Shown one piece after another: positions 52,986 through 63,602 of a stretch of DNA of 64,000 nt. The stretch is taken from the NCBI RefSeq assembly GCF_029603155.1, contig NZ_JAPMUA010000001.1:62001-126000 (forward strand), given 5' to 3'. Every line of letters starts with the position of its first letter. The first letter of the stretch is position 1. Under the pieces are notes generated by a model. That model was not told where the DNA came from. It saw only the letters and a program-made list of their open reading frames with translations, and did no database searches. The translations under genes were made by a program, and so were the position numbers. Source of the stretch: Galbibacter pacificus (GTDB taxonomy: Bacteria; Bacteroidota; Bacteroidia; Flavobacteriales; Flavobacteriaceae).

Positions 52986-54422
52986 TTAGTTAACATCCCA
53001 GAATAGCTTAGTGGTTTGATTGTCGCCACCAATAGCATCTGAAGCGGCAGACCAATTAGCTTCATTAAGGTTTTGTTCGTTTATAGGGTATGTATACCTT
53101 GTTGGGATGGGATTTTCACTAGAAACAGGTAAAGTAAACATGTTTATGTCGTACTTTCTCCAAACAGTCCATCCTTCAAAACCTCTGTTGTACATGGCAA
53201 TCCAAAATTGATTACCAATCTTTTCTCTCCAGTCAGCTCCCGGTGCAGTTGCATATGCCACTTCTGGCATGGCTAGATATGCACTCGCATCACCTGCATT
53301 CCAATATTCAAATGAAGCGGTAATACCTTCTTCATAGAATTCTTCAACAGTGCCTCCTACATTGTAAGATCTAGCAGCGGCTTCAGCTAAATAGAAAGAA
53401 ACTTCTGCATAATCCAATAAGTCTCCAGGATATGTTGGCTCTAACATAACAGGTCCTATATGTGTATAGGAGTTAAAGTTGTTGTTATCTCCATAAGGAC
53501 CACCTTCGTATGTATCTGCTCCTAAGTTATCATCAAAATATACCATTCTTCTTGGGTCATCAAGTCCATTCATGAAATCAACAATGGTACTTGCTACCAC
53601 AAAGTCAGATCTACCAGATTGAACTAAGTCTACCCAAAGTGGATTGGTATTAGGTGCAAAGCCTTGATATGGTATAAGTGCATTATCTTCATTTGAGGTA
53701 AATACACCCGCAGCTACAGCAGCTTCAACTGTTTGTTGGGCAAGAGATGGATTTACGTCACTTAACCTGATACCTAGTCTCAATTTTACAGAATTAGCAA
53801 ATTTTGACCATTGTGCCATATCGCCTTCATATATCTGGTCTTCATCCATATAGCCGCTTCCAGTTTGAAAATCAGGAATAACAGTATTGATTCTGCTAAT
53901 TAGATCTTCGTAGATAGTAGCTGCGTCATCGTATTCTGGAAGTGGGTAATTTTCGATATCCAATGCTTGAGTATAAGGAATATCCCCAAAACTATCTACT
54001 AATTGTTGCCATGTATAAATTGCCAATAGTTCTATTTGAGCTAAGCGGCCAGTTTTTTCAGAACTTGATAATTCAGGATCTTCCATAACTTTAGCTTTAG
54101 CATCTTTTAAATCGAACAATACATCACGATACATTTCACTCCAGTGATTTTGGGTGATATTTCTCCCATTTAAATCATAATTGGATTCGTCGATATATGT
54201 CGTTTCAGTCCAGTACTGAGATAACAACCTATAAACATTCAGGTTTACACTGGTGCTGGTCATTTGATCAAAAAGGCTCTTTGTAGCTGATGTGAAAAGA
54301 GCACCGGAGGCTACTTGCTGAGGATTTTTTGGGTCCTCGTTGTAGCTTTCATATTTATCATCGCTCTGACAAGATGATAGTACGAGAGCGATTGTGAATA
54401 TAGATACAAATATTTTTTTCAT
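52986..54422 (-). CDS. SusD/RagB-family nutrient-binding lipoprotein (pair 1)
   Basis: This 478-residue surface lipoprotein (MKKIFVSIFTIALVLSSCQS; lipobox LSSC) pairs with the SusC upstream as the ligand-capping lid. TPR-like helices are present, e.g. QIELLAIYTWQQLVDSFGDI. The VDSFGDIPYTQAL and SKFANSVKLRLGIRLSD motifs fit the SusD-like_2 subfamily. No carbohydrate-active enzyme is nearby; the substrate cannot be told. The gap to susC is 10 bp. Confidence 0.92.
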   Translation of the reverse strand: MKKIFVSIFTIALVLSSCQSDDKYESYNEDPKNPQQVASGALFTSATKSLFDQMTSTSVNLNVYRLLSQYWTETTYIDESNYDLNGRNITQNHWSEMYRDVLFDLKDAKAKVMEDPELSSSEKTGRLAQIELLAIYTWQQLVDSFGDIPYTQALDIENYPLPEYDDAATIYEDLISRINTVIPDFQTGSGYMDEDQIYEGDMAQWSKFANSVKLRLGIRLSDVNPSLAQQTVEAAVAAGVFTSNEDNALIPYQGFAPNTNPLWVDLVQSGRSDFVVASTIVDFMNGLDDPRRMVYFDDNLGADTYEGGPYGDNNNFNSYTHIGPVMLEPTYPGDLLDYAEVSFYLAEAAARSYNVGGTVEEFYEEGITASFEYWNAGDASAYLAMPEVAYATAPGADWREKIGNQFWIAMYNRGFEGWTVWRKYDINMFTLPVSSENPIPTRYTYPINEQNLNEANWSAASDAIGGDNQTTKLFWDVN

Positions 54423-54432
54423 GATTAATTTT

Positions 54433-57400
54433 TTAGAATTGTAGTTTAAGACTTGCTCCTATTTCCTTTACAGCAGGATAAGAACCTGATTGGTACCCTT
54501 GGATATTACCAGAGCTTAAACCAGCTTCGGGATCAGCATAAGGAACATTCTTATGAATAATCCATAGGTTTCTACCTATTAATGAAAGAGAAGCTCCGCT
54601 TAGAGGTAGTTTGCTGATAAAATCTTTACTAAAGTTGTATGTTAAGCTAGCTTCTCTAAGTTTAACATAAGATGCGTCGTAAACATGAGCGGCATTTGGT
54701 GTTCTAACATAACCCCATGGATTTGCATAGGTAGTAGCTGCAGCTCTAACATCATTTGGAGTTCCATCTTCTTTTACACCTGGGAGAATAACCCCTCCGC
54801 TATCTGCACCACTGGTAACAGGATTTCTTACAGGGTTTCCTAAATCGTTAGTGCCTGCTGTAAAATCATATAAACCTGTAGCGTAACCATACCATGTATC
54901 AAGCGAGAATACATCTCCACCTTTTTGGATATCGATTAAGAAACTCAAATTAAATCCTTTGTATGTGAAGCTGTTGTTAATACCACCTTTCCAATCTGGA
55001 TTTATATTTCCTATAACATTGTTACTAGCAGAGGTTCTTAAATAATAACCATTGCTACCTACAACCTTTTGTCCATTATCATCATAGATATAATCTGAAC
55101 CTCTAATGGTACCATATGGTTCTCCAGGTGTGGCGTTAATACTAACACCTCCTTGAAGGCTAGCCATTACTAAGTTATCAATACCTTCTCTAAGCTCAAC
55201 TACTTCACTTCTGTTTCTAGCCCAGTTTAACGTAATGTCCCATTTAAAGTCTTCTGTTCTGATTGGCGAACCATACAAAAGTACTTCAACCCCTTTATTT
55301 TCAATAGTACCGGCATTTAGCCATCTTGAAGAATAACCAGTGGCATTAGAAAATGGAACATTTACAATTTGATCTTCGGTTCTTGTATTGTAATAGGCAA
55401 CATCAAAACCTAATCTTCTTTCTGCAAAAGCCATTTCAAGACCAAATTCATAAGATTTTTGTCTTTGCGGCTTTAAATCTATTGTGTTTAATGCGCTTGG
55501 GTTAGTGGCAACACCAGAACTATTAAATGCAGTAGAAACATCATATGTATTAAAAACCCTGTATGGGTCGGTATCATCACCAACTTCTGCGTAGTTAGCT
55601 CTTAATTTTCCCAAGTTTAACCAACTTGCTTCCATCAACTGAGAAAACAAGAAACTTCCAGAAACTGAGAAATAGCCATACGTATTGTCTGCTTTAGGTA
55701 AAGCAGAAGAACGGTCTCTTCTGTATGTACCTTCTAAGAACAAAAGATTGTCATATCCTAAACTTGCTCGTGCATATACACCGTCTACCATTTTAGTTGC
55801 ATCGTATTCGTCTGGTGCTTCTAGCGGGCTAACGGTATTAATTAGTGAGTATAGTCCAGGAATTGCTAAACCTCCATTTGTTGTAGCTCTAATAGAGTTC
55901 CAAGTTTGTCTTCTAAGGTTAAATCCAATGTTTCCATCTAAATTTAATTTTTCAGAAAGATCTTTATTGAAATTTAAAATTAAATCGTAGTTGTATTCTG
56001 CTACATCATTGTTGTATCTGGAATATTGAGACACATCTGCACTTCCTACATTTATTCTTTCTTCTTGTAATTCACTATATGTATCGTACGTGAACCTTCC
56101 CAATAAACTAAATACATCGTTTATTTGGTAGTTTAAAACAACATTACCAAAATATCTATTTCTTGAATCTGTTTCATAGTTTTCATAGAAAACCCAGTAT
56201 GGATTGTCTGAATATATAGGACGAAGGTTGGTAGATGAGTTAGGGTTCCATGATAAGTTTTTCCCTGTAGAAAAATAAGCTTCTTTTTGCTCTTGGAAAT
56301 CTACATTGGTTTGGAACCATTGTCTAAACTGTTGCATAACGTTTTTAGAATCGTATCCAGTTCCATAACGTCCTTTACCACTTGTTTTGGTGTAAGTCAT
56401 AGCTGCTGACAACTTTAATTTGTCAGTCAGGTCATGAGATGCATTAAAGTTTATGGTATTTCTTTTAATTCCACTATTTGGAATAATACCTTCTTGATCA
56501 AAATTAGTGATACCAACTCTAAAGCTACTTTTGTCGGTGCTACCATCAAAAGATACTGAATTGATTACAGTAGCAGCACTTTCAAATATAGAATTAGGGT
56601 TGTTTTTACCTGCTACCCAAGGAGATGCTTGTTGATAGGTAGATAATTCTGGATAAATAGAATTCCACTGATAAATCATTAAGTTTGGATCAAAAGCGGC
56701 ACCATAAGAGGCATCTTCTGTAAATGGTGTAGTTAAATCATCTATTCCATCACCATTGATATCAGCAAGGTTAAAGTAACCGTCGTCTGATGAATAATAA
56801 GGACCATAACCAGCACCATATTTATCTTGATATGTAGGAAGGGTAGACTTATCTACTGTGCCAACAGTTACACTGGAATTAACAGTTACTCCAATACCTT
56901 TTTTAGTTCGGCCTTTTTTAGTTGTGATAATCACGGCACCGTGCATACCTCTAGACCCGTAAAGAGCTGTTGCGGCAGCACCTTTTAGTACGTTAATGCT
57001 TTCAATGTCATCAGGGTTAATATCTGAAGCGGCATTACCATAGTCAAAACCACCACCACCACTTCTTTGGGCTGATGTGTTTGTATTTTCGTTGCTAATT
57101 GGAATACCATCCACAACGAATAATGCTTGGTTGTTTCCAGAGATGGAGTTGTTACCACGAATTACAACATTGGAAGATCCACCTAAAGTACCGGAACTTT
57201 TTACGTCCAATCCAGCAACTTTACCAGAAAGCGAATTTACGAAGTTGTTAGTCTTCACCTTTGATACAGCTTCGCCATCAACTTTTTGTGTTGCATATCC
57301 TAATTGTTTCTTTTCCCTTGAAATACCTAAAGCCGTAACTACAACTTCATCAAGAGCTTGCGCATCTTGCCCTAAAGTAACATCTATGCTGCTGGCAGCA

Positions 57401-57657
57401 CCTACAGTTCTTTCTTCAGTTTTTTGCCCTACAAAGGAGAATACCAGTACATCTCCTGTGCTAGCTTGGATGGAATAATTACCATCAAAATCAGTTTGAG
57501 TACCATTGCTGGTCCCTTTAACTACTACATTCGCACCAGGTAGTGGCAGCCCATCTTGGTCTGTGATCACACCCGTTACGGTTTTTTCTTGCGCAAAAGT
57601 TATTTGCACAATTAACGCTAGGATTAGCGTCAAAAATCCACTAAACTTTGTTCTCAT
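54433..57657 (-). CDS. SusC/RagA-family TonB-dependent outer-membrane transporter (pair 1)
   Basis: This 1074-residue receptor has a signal peptide to about residue 22, a carboxypeptidase-regulatory-like domain (about 25-110, TGVITDQDGLPLPGANVVVK), a conserved LDEVVVTALG TonB-box-like segment near 102, a plug (VIRGNNSISGNNQALFVVDG, IESINVLKGAAATALYGSRG) and a barrel ending in the expected aromatic residue (LKLQF). It transports a bulky ligand handed over by SusD. It shares a near-identical 5' module with the second SusC gene. Confidence 0.95.
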   Translation of the reverse strand: MRTKFSGFLTLILALIVQITFAQEKTVTGVITDQDGLPLPGANVVVKGTSNGTQTDFDGNYSIQASTGDVLVFSFVGQKTEERTVGAASSIDVTLGQDAQALDEVVVTALGISREKKQLGYATQKVDGEAVSKVKTNNFVNSLSGKVAGLDVKSSGTLGGSSNVVIRGNNSISGNNQALFVVDGIPISNENTNTSAQRSGGGGFDYGNAASDINPDDIESINVLKGAAATALYGSRGMHGAVIITTKKGRTKKGIGVTVNSSVTVGTVDKSTLPTYQDKYGAGYGPYYSSDDGYFNLADINGDGIDDLTTPFTEDASYGAAFDPNLMIYQWNSIYPELSTYQQASPWVAGKNNPNSIFESAATVINSVSFDGSTDKSSFRVGITNFDQEGIIPNSGIKRNTINFNASHDLTDKLKLSAAMTYTKTSGKGRYGTGYDSKNVMQQFRQWFQTNVDFQEQKEAYFSTGKNLSWNPNSSTNLRPIYSDNPYWVFYENYETDSRNRYFGNVVLNYQINDVFSLLGRFTYDTYSELQEERINVGSADVSQYSRYNNDVAEYNYDLILNFNKDLSEKLNLDGNIGFNLRRQTWNSIRATTNGGLAIPGLYSLINTVSPLEAPDEYDATKMVDGVYARASLGYDNLLFLEGTYRRDRSSALPKADNTYGYFSVSGSFLFSQLMEASWLNLGKLRANYAEVGDDTDPYRVFNTYDVSTAFNSSGVATNPSALNTIDLKPQRQKSYEFGLEMAFAERRLGFDVAYYNTRTEDQIVNVPFSNATGYSSRWLNAGTIENKGVEVLLYGSPIRTEDFKWDITLNWARNRSEVVELREGIDNLVMASLQGGVSINATPGEPYGTIRGSDYIYDDNGQKVVGSNGYYLRTSASNNVIGNINPDWKGGINNSFTYKGFNLSFLIDIQKGGDVFSLDTWYGYATGLYDFTAGTNDLGNPVRNPVTSGADSGGVILPGVKEDGTPNDVRAAATTYANPWGYVRTPNAAHVYDASYVKLREASLTYNFSKDFISKLPLSGASLSLIGRNLWIIHKNVPYADPEAGLSSGNIQGYQSGSYPAVKEIGASLKLQF

Positions 57658-58083
57658 TTTATAAATTTATTTGAATTAGCTGACGCGAAAATGGTAATTT
57701 AATGTTAATAATCCAACTTTTCTTAAGAAAAAATAAAGAAAAATAACATTTAAAACTTTAACATTACGTACTTGATAATTAAGAATACCCCTATTTAACA
57801 ATACGCTAATATTTATGTATTGTATAGTTTAAATTTTGACATATTCTTAATTTCCTATTGGAAGGTTAAAAAAGTAAAAAAATTGTTAGATGATATTGTT
57901 TTGAATATGAAAGTGAAGTTTTATATAAAAAGGGATCAGTGTATGTAAACTGTTATTTTTTAACTATGCTATGGAAGTTATAACATGGTGAAAATATTAT
58001 TTGGGTTTTAGAATTATAATAAAAGCAGTCCCATTATACAAAAATGAGACTGCTTTTATTATGGAATATGATTTAATTAAAAA
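57658..58083. promoter_or_regulatory. Leader and intergenic region of SusC pair 1, with 14-bp palindrome
   Basis: This 426-bp AT-rich spacer contains a perfect palindrome TTTTCTTAAGAAAA at 57718-57731 and the block ATAAAGAAAAATAACAT. About the first 110 bp resemble the spacer upstream of the second susC (63603-63700), including AATTAGCT and AAAATGGTAATTT. No TAnnTTTG box is clear, so another sigma factor may act. The lipoprotein terminator is at 58021-58058. Confidence 0.55.
58021..58060 (-). terminator. Terminator after the SusE-like lipoprotein gene
   Basis: AAAAGCAGTC/GACTGCTTTT with extra pairing (CATT/AATG region) around a loop. T-rich on the minus strand. Confidence 0.75.
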
Positions 58084-58968
58084 TCATTGTTTTTCAAATA
58101 CTGTTCTAAATTGACCAAATGAACCAGCATCTACGGTGTTTGTTGTAGTAATATCTATAATGCCAACACAATTACCCGGGGATGGAGCACTTGTTCCAGT
58201 TCCTTCCCATCTTAATTCACCATAAGTGTAACCAATGTTGTTTGTGTTAAAAGCAGGCTGCTTAGCAATTGTTAAGTTTCCAGTACCTGGGTCAACATCA
58301 ACTATTACATCATATGCTTCAGGATGTGCAGCTACATTTACCATAGTAAATTGATTTTCGCCTGGCCCATCTATAACCTCAAATGGTTGAGGCTGTCCAA
58401 TATAAAAACCAAACTCATCAGTGGTTGCAATATATGTTCCCGCATAATCATTAATGTTATATGGACAGGTATACGCAATAGATGCGCTCAAAGATTTGGT
58501 TTTGTCGTTGATTACTATTTCACCATTAGATGAAACTTCCGATATCATTAAATTTAATATTGGAGTCTCTGATACTGGTGTAGATATCCCATCTGTGATG
58601 ATAGTGATGGGGATTCCACCTTCATAGATATCTTCTGAAGCATCAGGAGTTAAAGTTATCGTTTTGGAATTTAATCGATAATTAACTCCCTCCTCTGCTG
58701 TAGAACTGGGATCAACACTTATGGTAACCGTGACTTCATCACTGAATTTGTTTACAGAAGGTCCTATTATTTGAACAGGAATTTCAGAGTTAACTTCTTG
58801 GCCATTAGCCTCAGCTTTGAAAGTAGCTGTGCTGTTTGCAAAGCCGACTAAATTAGGCCCTGTTCCAAAATCGGTGACTTCATCATCGAGTAAACATGAA
58901 GCAAACATTATCCCCACCGCTATACAAACAGCTAATAATTTTATGTTTTTTATATTTTTATTTTTCAT
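58084..58968 (-). CDS. SusE-like surface lipoprotein with Calx-beta-like domain
   Basis: This 294-residue lipoprotein (LLAVCIAVGIMFASCLLDD; lipobox FASC) follows SusD of pair 2 after 13 bp. The middle resembles Calx-beta or DUF1735-like folds (TVTISVDPSSTAEEGVNYRL, then NSKTITLTPDAS). The C-terminal part may be a ligand-binding domain (ATTDEFGFYIGQPQPFEVID). It probably decorates the transporter surface as SusE/F do. The ligand is unknown. Confidence 0.8.
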   Translation of the reverse strand: MKNKNIKNIKLLAVCIAVGIMFASCLLDDEVTDFGTGPNLVGFANSTATFKAEANGQEVNSEIPVQIIGPSVNKFSDEVTVTISVDPSSTAEEGVNYRLNSKTITLTPDASEDIYEGGIPITIITDGISTPVSETPILNLMISEVSSNGEIVINDKTKSLSASIAYTCPYNINDYAGTYIATTDEFGFYIGQPQPFEVIDGPGENQFTMVNVAAHPEAYDVIVDVDPGTGNLTIAKQPAFNTNNIGYTYGELRWEGTGTSAPSPGNCVGIIDITTTNTVDAGSFGQFRTVFEKQ

Positions 58969-58981
58969 GATTTAGAATGTT

Positions 58982-60478
58982 TTATTTCCAAAAAGGGTTC
59001 TTGGTGAATGCATCTTCAGTTGTTGTAGGCGGAACATTGTCAGAATTTCTTGAATATTCGGAAGTAGGATACAACAATCTAATAGGGCGTCTATTCCCTC
59101 CATCAACGGATGTTGGTAAATCAGTTGGGAATCCGGTTCTGGTATATTCAATCCATGGTTCAATAGAAATACCATTTAGTGCAATCCATTTTTGAGTGAT
59201 TATAGCCTCAATTTTATCGCTGGAAGAAGCCCAGGACACGTTTTCAATTGCTTGACTATAATAAGTTTGCGCATCTTCTGCTTCTAAATAGTCGAAGGAA
59301 GCCTCAATCGCCTGGTTATATAAATTCATTGCCACAGCATCTCCCCCTGGAATATAACCTCTTGTAACAGCTTCAGCTTGTAAAAAAAGAGCTTCAGATA
59401 ATAACATAAGGGGTTGATCTTGATCAGCGCTTTTTAGAATTCCTGGACCAACAGCAGACAAATCATCTGAAGTGAACCCTTCACCTGGAAGATTTATAGA
59501 TTGATTTACACCTTTAAGCTCATCGGCATTATCACTTCCTGTATATATTCTTAGTATACGAGGGTCATTAGTGCTATCCAATAAATCTATAGCATAATCG
59601 GTAGCAACTGTAAAATCATGACGATCGGTTTCAACCCCGGTTGATTGATACCCGAGATAGCCATAAACAGGTGTTTGTTGGTCAGCATTTTGAGAATAAC
59701 CTGGGTTTGCTGAAATATTATCAGTTATATACCCTGCTCCATTTGCATCTATGAGGGCAATCTGTTCCTGTATATAACTATCTTGCCCAGAATTACTCAT
59801 GCGCATTAACATCCTTAATTTGACAGTATTGGCAAATTGAGCCCAAGCTGTCATGTCGCCATGTAAAATAATATCGCTATCTCCAGGATTCTCTGAATTT
59901 TCTGAAGGAATGTTAAGGGCAAGGTTAGCAGCAGTCGTTAATGAGTCTATAACATTTTTATATATAGTCTCTTCATTATCGTATACAGGTGTAGTATTTC
60001 CCCCTCTTTGATTAGCTTCCGAATAAGGAACATCTCCATATAGGTCAACAAGGTATTGATATTGGAACCCTGAAAGAGTCTCAGTGATAACTTTGTATGA
60101 ACTATAATCTAGAACACCTTGGGGATCGGCATACTCTTCAACGAATGTTAAGTTTTTAAAAATATCCGCATATGAGCTCTCGAAAATGTTGGTGTAAAAT
60201 GTATTTGTGACATTATATCTTAACAAATCACCATTGGCAGACCAGTTCGAAGGTACTGCATAAGAATATGCAAAGTATTGTCCAAGATACATCATAGAAG
60301 TGCCATAGAGATTTGCTAACTGTTGTTGAGCAACTGGCAATGTGAGTTTGGGTGTCGATGTTGGAGGATTGTTTGGATTGTCATTTACATCCAAAAAATC
60401 ATCACTACAACTTGCTAATACTGTCAAACAGATGATTAGCAATATTCTTCCAATTTTATTAATTTTTATTTTCATCAT
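58982..60478 (-). CDS. SusD/RagB-family nutrient-binding lipoprotein (pair 2)
   Basis: This 498-residue lipoprotein (IGRILLIICLTVLASCSDD; lipobox LASC) is the lid partner of SusC of pair 2. The SusD-like_2 style motifs are QYLVDLYGDVPYSEANQRGG, QFANTVKLRMLMRMSNSGQD and QKWIALNGISIEPWIEYTRT. It is separated from susC by seven bases and from the SusE-like gene by 13, forming a three-gene operon. Confidence 0.92.
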   Translation of the reverse strand: MMKIKINKIGRILLIICLTVLASCSDDFLDVNDNPNNPPTSTPKLTLPVAQQQLANLYGTSMMYLGQYFAYSYAVPSNWSANGDLLRYNVTNTFYTNIFESSYADIFKNLTFVEEYADPQGVLDYSSYKVITETLSGFQYQYLVDLYGDVPYSEANQRGGNTTPVYDNEETIYKNVIDSLTTAANLALNIPSENSENPGDSDIILHGDMTAWAQFANTVKLRMLMRMSNSGQDSYIQEQIALIDANGAGYITDNISANPGYSQNADQQTPVYGYLGYQSTGVETDRHDFTVATDYAIDLLDSTNDPRILRIYTGSDNADELKGVNQSINLPGEGFTSDDLSAVGPGILKSADQDQPLMLLSEALFLQAEAVTRGYIPGGDAVAMNLYNQAIEASFDYLEAEDAQTYYSQAIENVSWASSSDKIEAIITQKWIALNGISIEPWIEYTRTGFPTDLPTSVDGGNRRPIRLLYPTSEYSRNSDNVPPTTTEDAFTKNPFWK

Positions 60479-60485
60479 TATTTCT

Positions 60486-63400
60486 TTAAAATTTTGCCGT
60501 AAGTGTTATACCATACTGTCTTGTAGGTGCAGTTTGGCTTTGAGAGCCGAAACCTGTAGCATTACCACTATTGTAGTTAAATTCTGGATCAGTATATACA
60601 TTATCCTTAGGCCTCCAAGTGACTAAATTTCTCCCGTAAATACCAATATTTAAATTGGTAAGTCCTAAATTACCTATTGCGTCTAAATCAAAGCTATAAC
60701 TCAAAGCGACTTCTCTTAATTTAAGTGTTGTAGCATCGGTAACATAATTTGATTTTGTGTTATTATAGGTGTCCCAGAAATTATTACCCCCACCTGTTGT
60801 AGGTCTATCTGTATTTTCTACATAACCTCCGTTTCCATCTGAATAAACAGAATTAGGAAATATAAACGGTTGTCTATTTGATGTAACACTGTGTTGTGTA
60901 AGTCCTGTAAATTCTAGGGCATCAACTAAATTATTATAAAATACGTGGCCTGTTCTGTAATCCATAACAGTATACAATTTAAATCCTTTGTAATTTAGCG
61001 TTGAATTTAAGCCAACAATATAGGTAGGCACAGTTTTGCCTTGACTTTTTAAGTCTCCGTCTTCGAGTGGGTCTCCATCATCACCTACGATAACTCTTCC
61101 AAATTCATCTCTTTGATAATCGGTAGTTTTAATTAATGGATAAGGTTGCCCGACTTCAGCTACGATTACTGCACCATATGCTGAATTATCAGCATAAGGG
61201 CCACCGATTTCTACCTGATTAACTCCATCTTTTAATGATAAAACTTTTGAGTCATTTAAGGAATAATTAAGGTTTACATCCCATGAGAGGTCTTCATTTC
61301 TAATAATTCCTCCTCTTAGATCGATTTCAATACCTCGGTTTTGTATTTCACCAATATTGGTGAAAATGCTTCTTGCTCCTGAAGTGACCGAGGTGTTAAT
61401 AGGAACAAGTTGGTCTGTTGAATTTGTTTTGTATAATGTAACACCACCAGAGAGTCTATCTCCATTAAAGAAACCAAATTCGACGCCAGCTTCCATTGAA
61501 GTTGTAAACTCCGGTTTTAGATTTGGATCAGGCTCTTGAGATGATAATGAAAGCCCTGCATTGGCTCCATAGGGGAAAGAACCATAGCCTTGTGATCCAT
61601 CTGGCGCAAAGAATGAGCGGTTCGAATCATATGGGCTTAGGTCATTACCGGTTTTAGCTATGTTAAATGTAGTTTTTAGATAATTCAAGGTCCCTTTAAT
61701 AGCGGGGAAGGCAGTTGTAGGAACGAATGAAATTCCTCCGCTGGGGTAAAAGTAAGACCTACTATCTTTAGGTAGAGTTGAAGTCCAATCATTACGGCCA
61801 GAAGCGTTTAAAATAAGGTAGTCCTTATAATTTAAAGTAAGGTCACCATAAACTCCAATCTTTCTGTACTCTTCAGAATTTTCAAAACCTTCTAAATTTC
61901 CCGTTCTAGTTGAAACATTATAAAAATCAGGTAAAATTAAGTTGTTCCCAGAAACTTGTATATTTTTTTCATTCTCAATTCTTACATTATTACCGATATT
62001 AACATTCGCATGTAAATCCCCTAAATCTTTGTCGAATGTCAAGATAAAGTCGCTATTAAACCTGCTACGGTTAAAAATTTCGTCACGTACTGAAGGAGGA
62101 AATTCAGCAATAGTTGCATAATCATTAGGAATAGTGAAATCATACGATAAGCCACCTAGTTCATCTTTTTGTTCGTCGCTATATTTCGTATAACCCATTC
62201 GAACATTGGCCTCAAACCAGTCTGTGAATTCATAGTTTGCGTCTGTTATAAAAGTAAATTCAAATGTATCGGATAAATTTCTTTGAGTATCAACTATAAA
62301 ATAAGGGTTTTCATAAAAACGATAATACGAAACCTCATTTCTTGTAAATTCTCCATTTCTCCAATTTTTATAATTCGTAATTGGAATATGCAATGGCGTA
62401 TTAATTACATACCAATAAAGAGGCCTTGATTGATGACCTCCTGAGCCGACTTGGTTAGTGTGAGATCTAAAAAAAGAAGCATTCCCATTAATTGTAAATT
62501 TTCCATATTCTAATCCTCCCTTTAATCTAACATTCGTCCTGTTATATTGATCTTTCGGGATGGTTCCCTTAATATTGGAGTGGTCAATTGAAAACAGGAA
62601 ATTACTTACATTATCACCACCTTGAACCGTAACACCATTTCTAATTGTACTTCCGGTTTCAAAAAAACTTCTATGGTTATTAGGGATAGGGGAATATGGT
62701 ACTTGAAGGACTCTTCCGTCGGGATAAGTTTCACTTGCGTCAACAAGTCTTCCGTCAAATCTTGGCCCCCAATTTACGTTTTCTAATGGATAAAGGGTTC
62801 CGTCAGGAAATCCTCCGACACCAAATTCATCTTGGAATTCAGGCATATAGGATATGGATTCCTGTTGATAAGTACTGTTAAAAGTAACTTGGAGTTTATT
62901 CGTACCTTTTTTTGTTGTGATTAACACAACTCCATTTGATGCATCTGATCCGTATAGGGCAGCTGCATTAGATCCTTTTAACACAGTAATGTCTTGAATG
63001 TCATCAGGGTTGATTCGATCTAAAACACCCCTATTGCTAGGGTAACCATCAATAACAATTAAAGCTTCATTATTTCCTAGTAGAGATCTATTACCACGTA
63101 AGATCACTCTTGTATTTGGATTAACTCCACTACTAATAGTGTTTACTTGCAAACCAGAAACTTTACCTGCAAGAGCCGTAGCGGCATTAACTGAACGTGT
63201 CTCAGTTAGTTGGTCATTGTCCACTTTGGCAACAGAATAAGAAAGTTCTCTTGAATTTCTTTGAAGACCTAATGCTGCTGTAACTACCACTTCGCCTAAT
63301 GTTTGAGCATCAGTGCTTAAAGTAATGTCGATAGTGTTTTGGGTACCAATACTTCTTTCTTCTGTTTTTTGTCCTACATAGGAAAAAACCAGAACATCAC

Positions 63401-63602
63401 CTGTGCTGGCCTGGATGGAATAATTACCATCGAAGTCAGTTTGAGTGCCATTGTTTGTTCCTTTAACTACTACACTCGCACCAGGTAGTGGCAGCCCATC
63501 TTGGTCTGTGACCAAACCTGTTACGGTTTTTTCTTGTGCAAAAGTTATTTGCACAACTAACGCTAGTATTAGCGTTAAAAATCCACTAAACTTTGTTCTC
63601 AT
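60486..63602 (-). CDS. SusC/RagA-family TonB-dependent outer-membrane transporter (pair 2)
   Basis: This 1038-residue receptor shares its first about 95 residues almost exactly with the other SusC (signal peptide, TGLVTDQDGLPLPGASVVVK, DVLFSYVGQKTEERS-type segment) and then diverges. Later parts include LGEVVVTAALGLQRN, VILRGNRSLLGNNEALIVID, ITVLKGSNAAALYGSDASNG and a barrel ending LTAKF. The first operon gene on this strand, it heads susC-susD-susE. Paralogy with pair 1 is limited to the 5' end. Confidence 0.95.
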   Translation of the reverse strand: MRTKFSGFLTLILALVVQITFAQEKTVTGLVTDQDGLPLPGASVVVKGTNNGTQTDFDGNYSIQASTGDVLVFSYVGQKTEERSIGTQNTIDITLSTDAQTLGEVVVTAALGLQRNSRELSYSVAKVDNDQLTETRSVNAATALAGKVSGLQVNTISSGVNPNTRVILRGNRSLLGNNEALIVIDGYPSNRGVLDRINPDDIQDITVLKGSNAAALYGSDASNGVVLITTKKGTNKLQVTFNSTYQQESISYMPEFQDEFGVGGFPDGTLYPLENVNWGPRFDGRLVDASETYPDGRVLQVPYSPIPNNHRSFFETGSTIRNGVTVQGGDNVSNFLFSIDHSNIKGTIPKDQYNRTNVRLKGGLEYGKFTINGNASFFRSHTNQVGSGGHQSRPLYWYVINTPLHIPITNYKNWRNGEFTRNEVSYYRFYENPYFIVDTQRNLSDTFEFTFITDANYEFTDWFEANVRMGYTKYSDEQKDELGGLSYDFTIPNDYATIAEFPPSVRDEIFNRSRFNSDFILTFDKDLGDLHANVNIGNNVRIENEKNIQVSGNNLILPDFYNVSTRTGNLEGFENSEEYRKIGVYGDLTLNYKDYLILNASGRNDWTSTLPKDSRSYFYPSGGISFVPTTAFPAIKGTLNYLKTTFNIAKTGNDLSPYDSNRSFFAPDGSQGYGSFPYGANAGLSLSSQEPDPNLKPEFTTSMEAGVEFGFFNGDRLSGGVTLYKTNSTDQLVPINTSVTSGARSIFTNIGEIQNRGIEIDLRGGIIRNEDLSWDVNLNYSLNDSKVLSLKDGVNQVEIGGPYADNSAYGAVIVAEVGQPYPLIKTTDYQRDEFGRVIVGDDGDPLEDGDLKSQGKTVPTYIVGLNSTLNYKGFKLYTVMDYRTGHVFYNNLVDALEFTGLTQHSVTSNRQPFIFPNSVYSDGNGGYVENTDRPTTGGGNNFWDTYNNTKSNYVTDATTLKLREVALSYSFDLDAIGNLGLTNLNIGIYGRNLVTWRPKDNVYTDPEFNYNSGNATGFGSQSQTAPTRQYGITLTAKF

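Noticed and set aside
52986..63602. A full polysaccharide utilisation locus
   Set aside because: Two SusC/SusD pairs are present but no glycoside hydrolase, lyase, sulfatase or hybrid regulator lies beside them within the window, so the substrate cannot be claimed to be a glycan.
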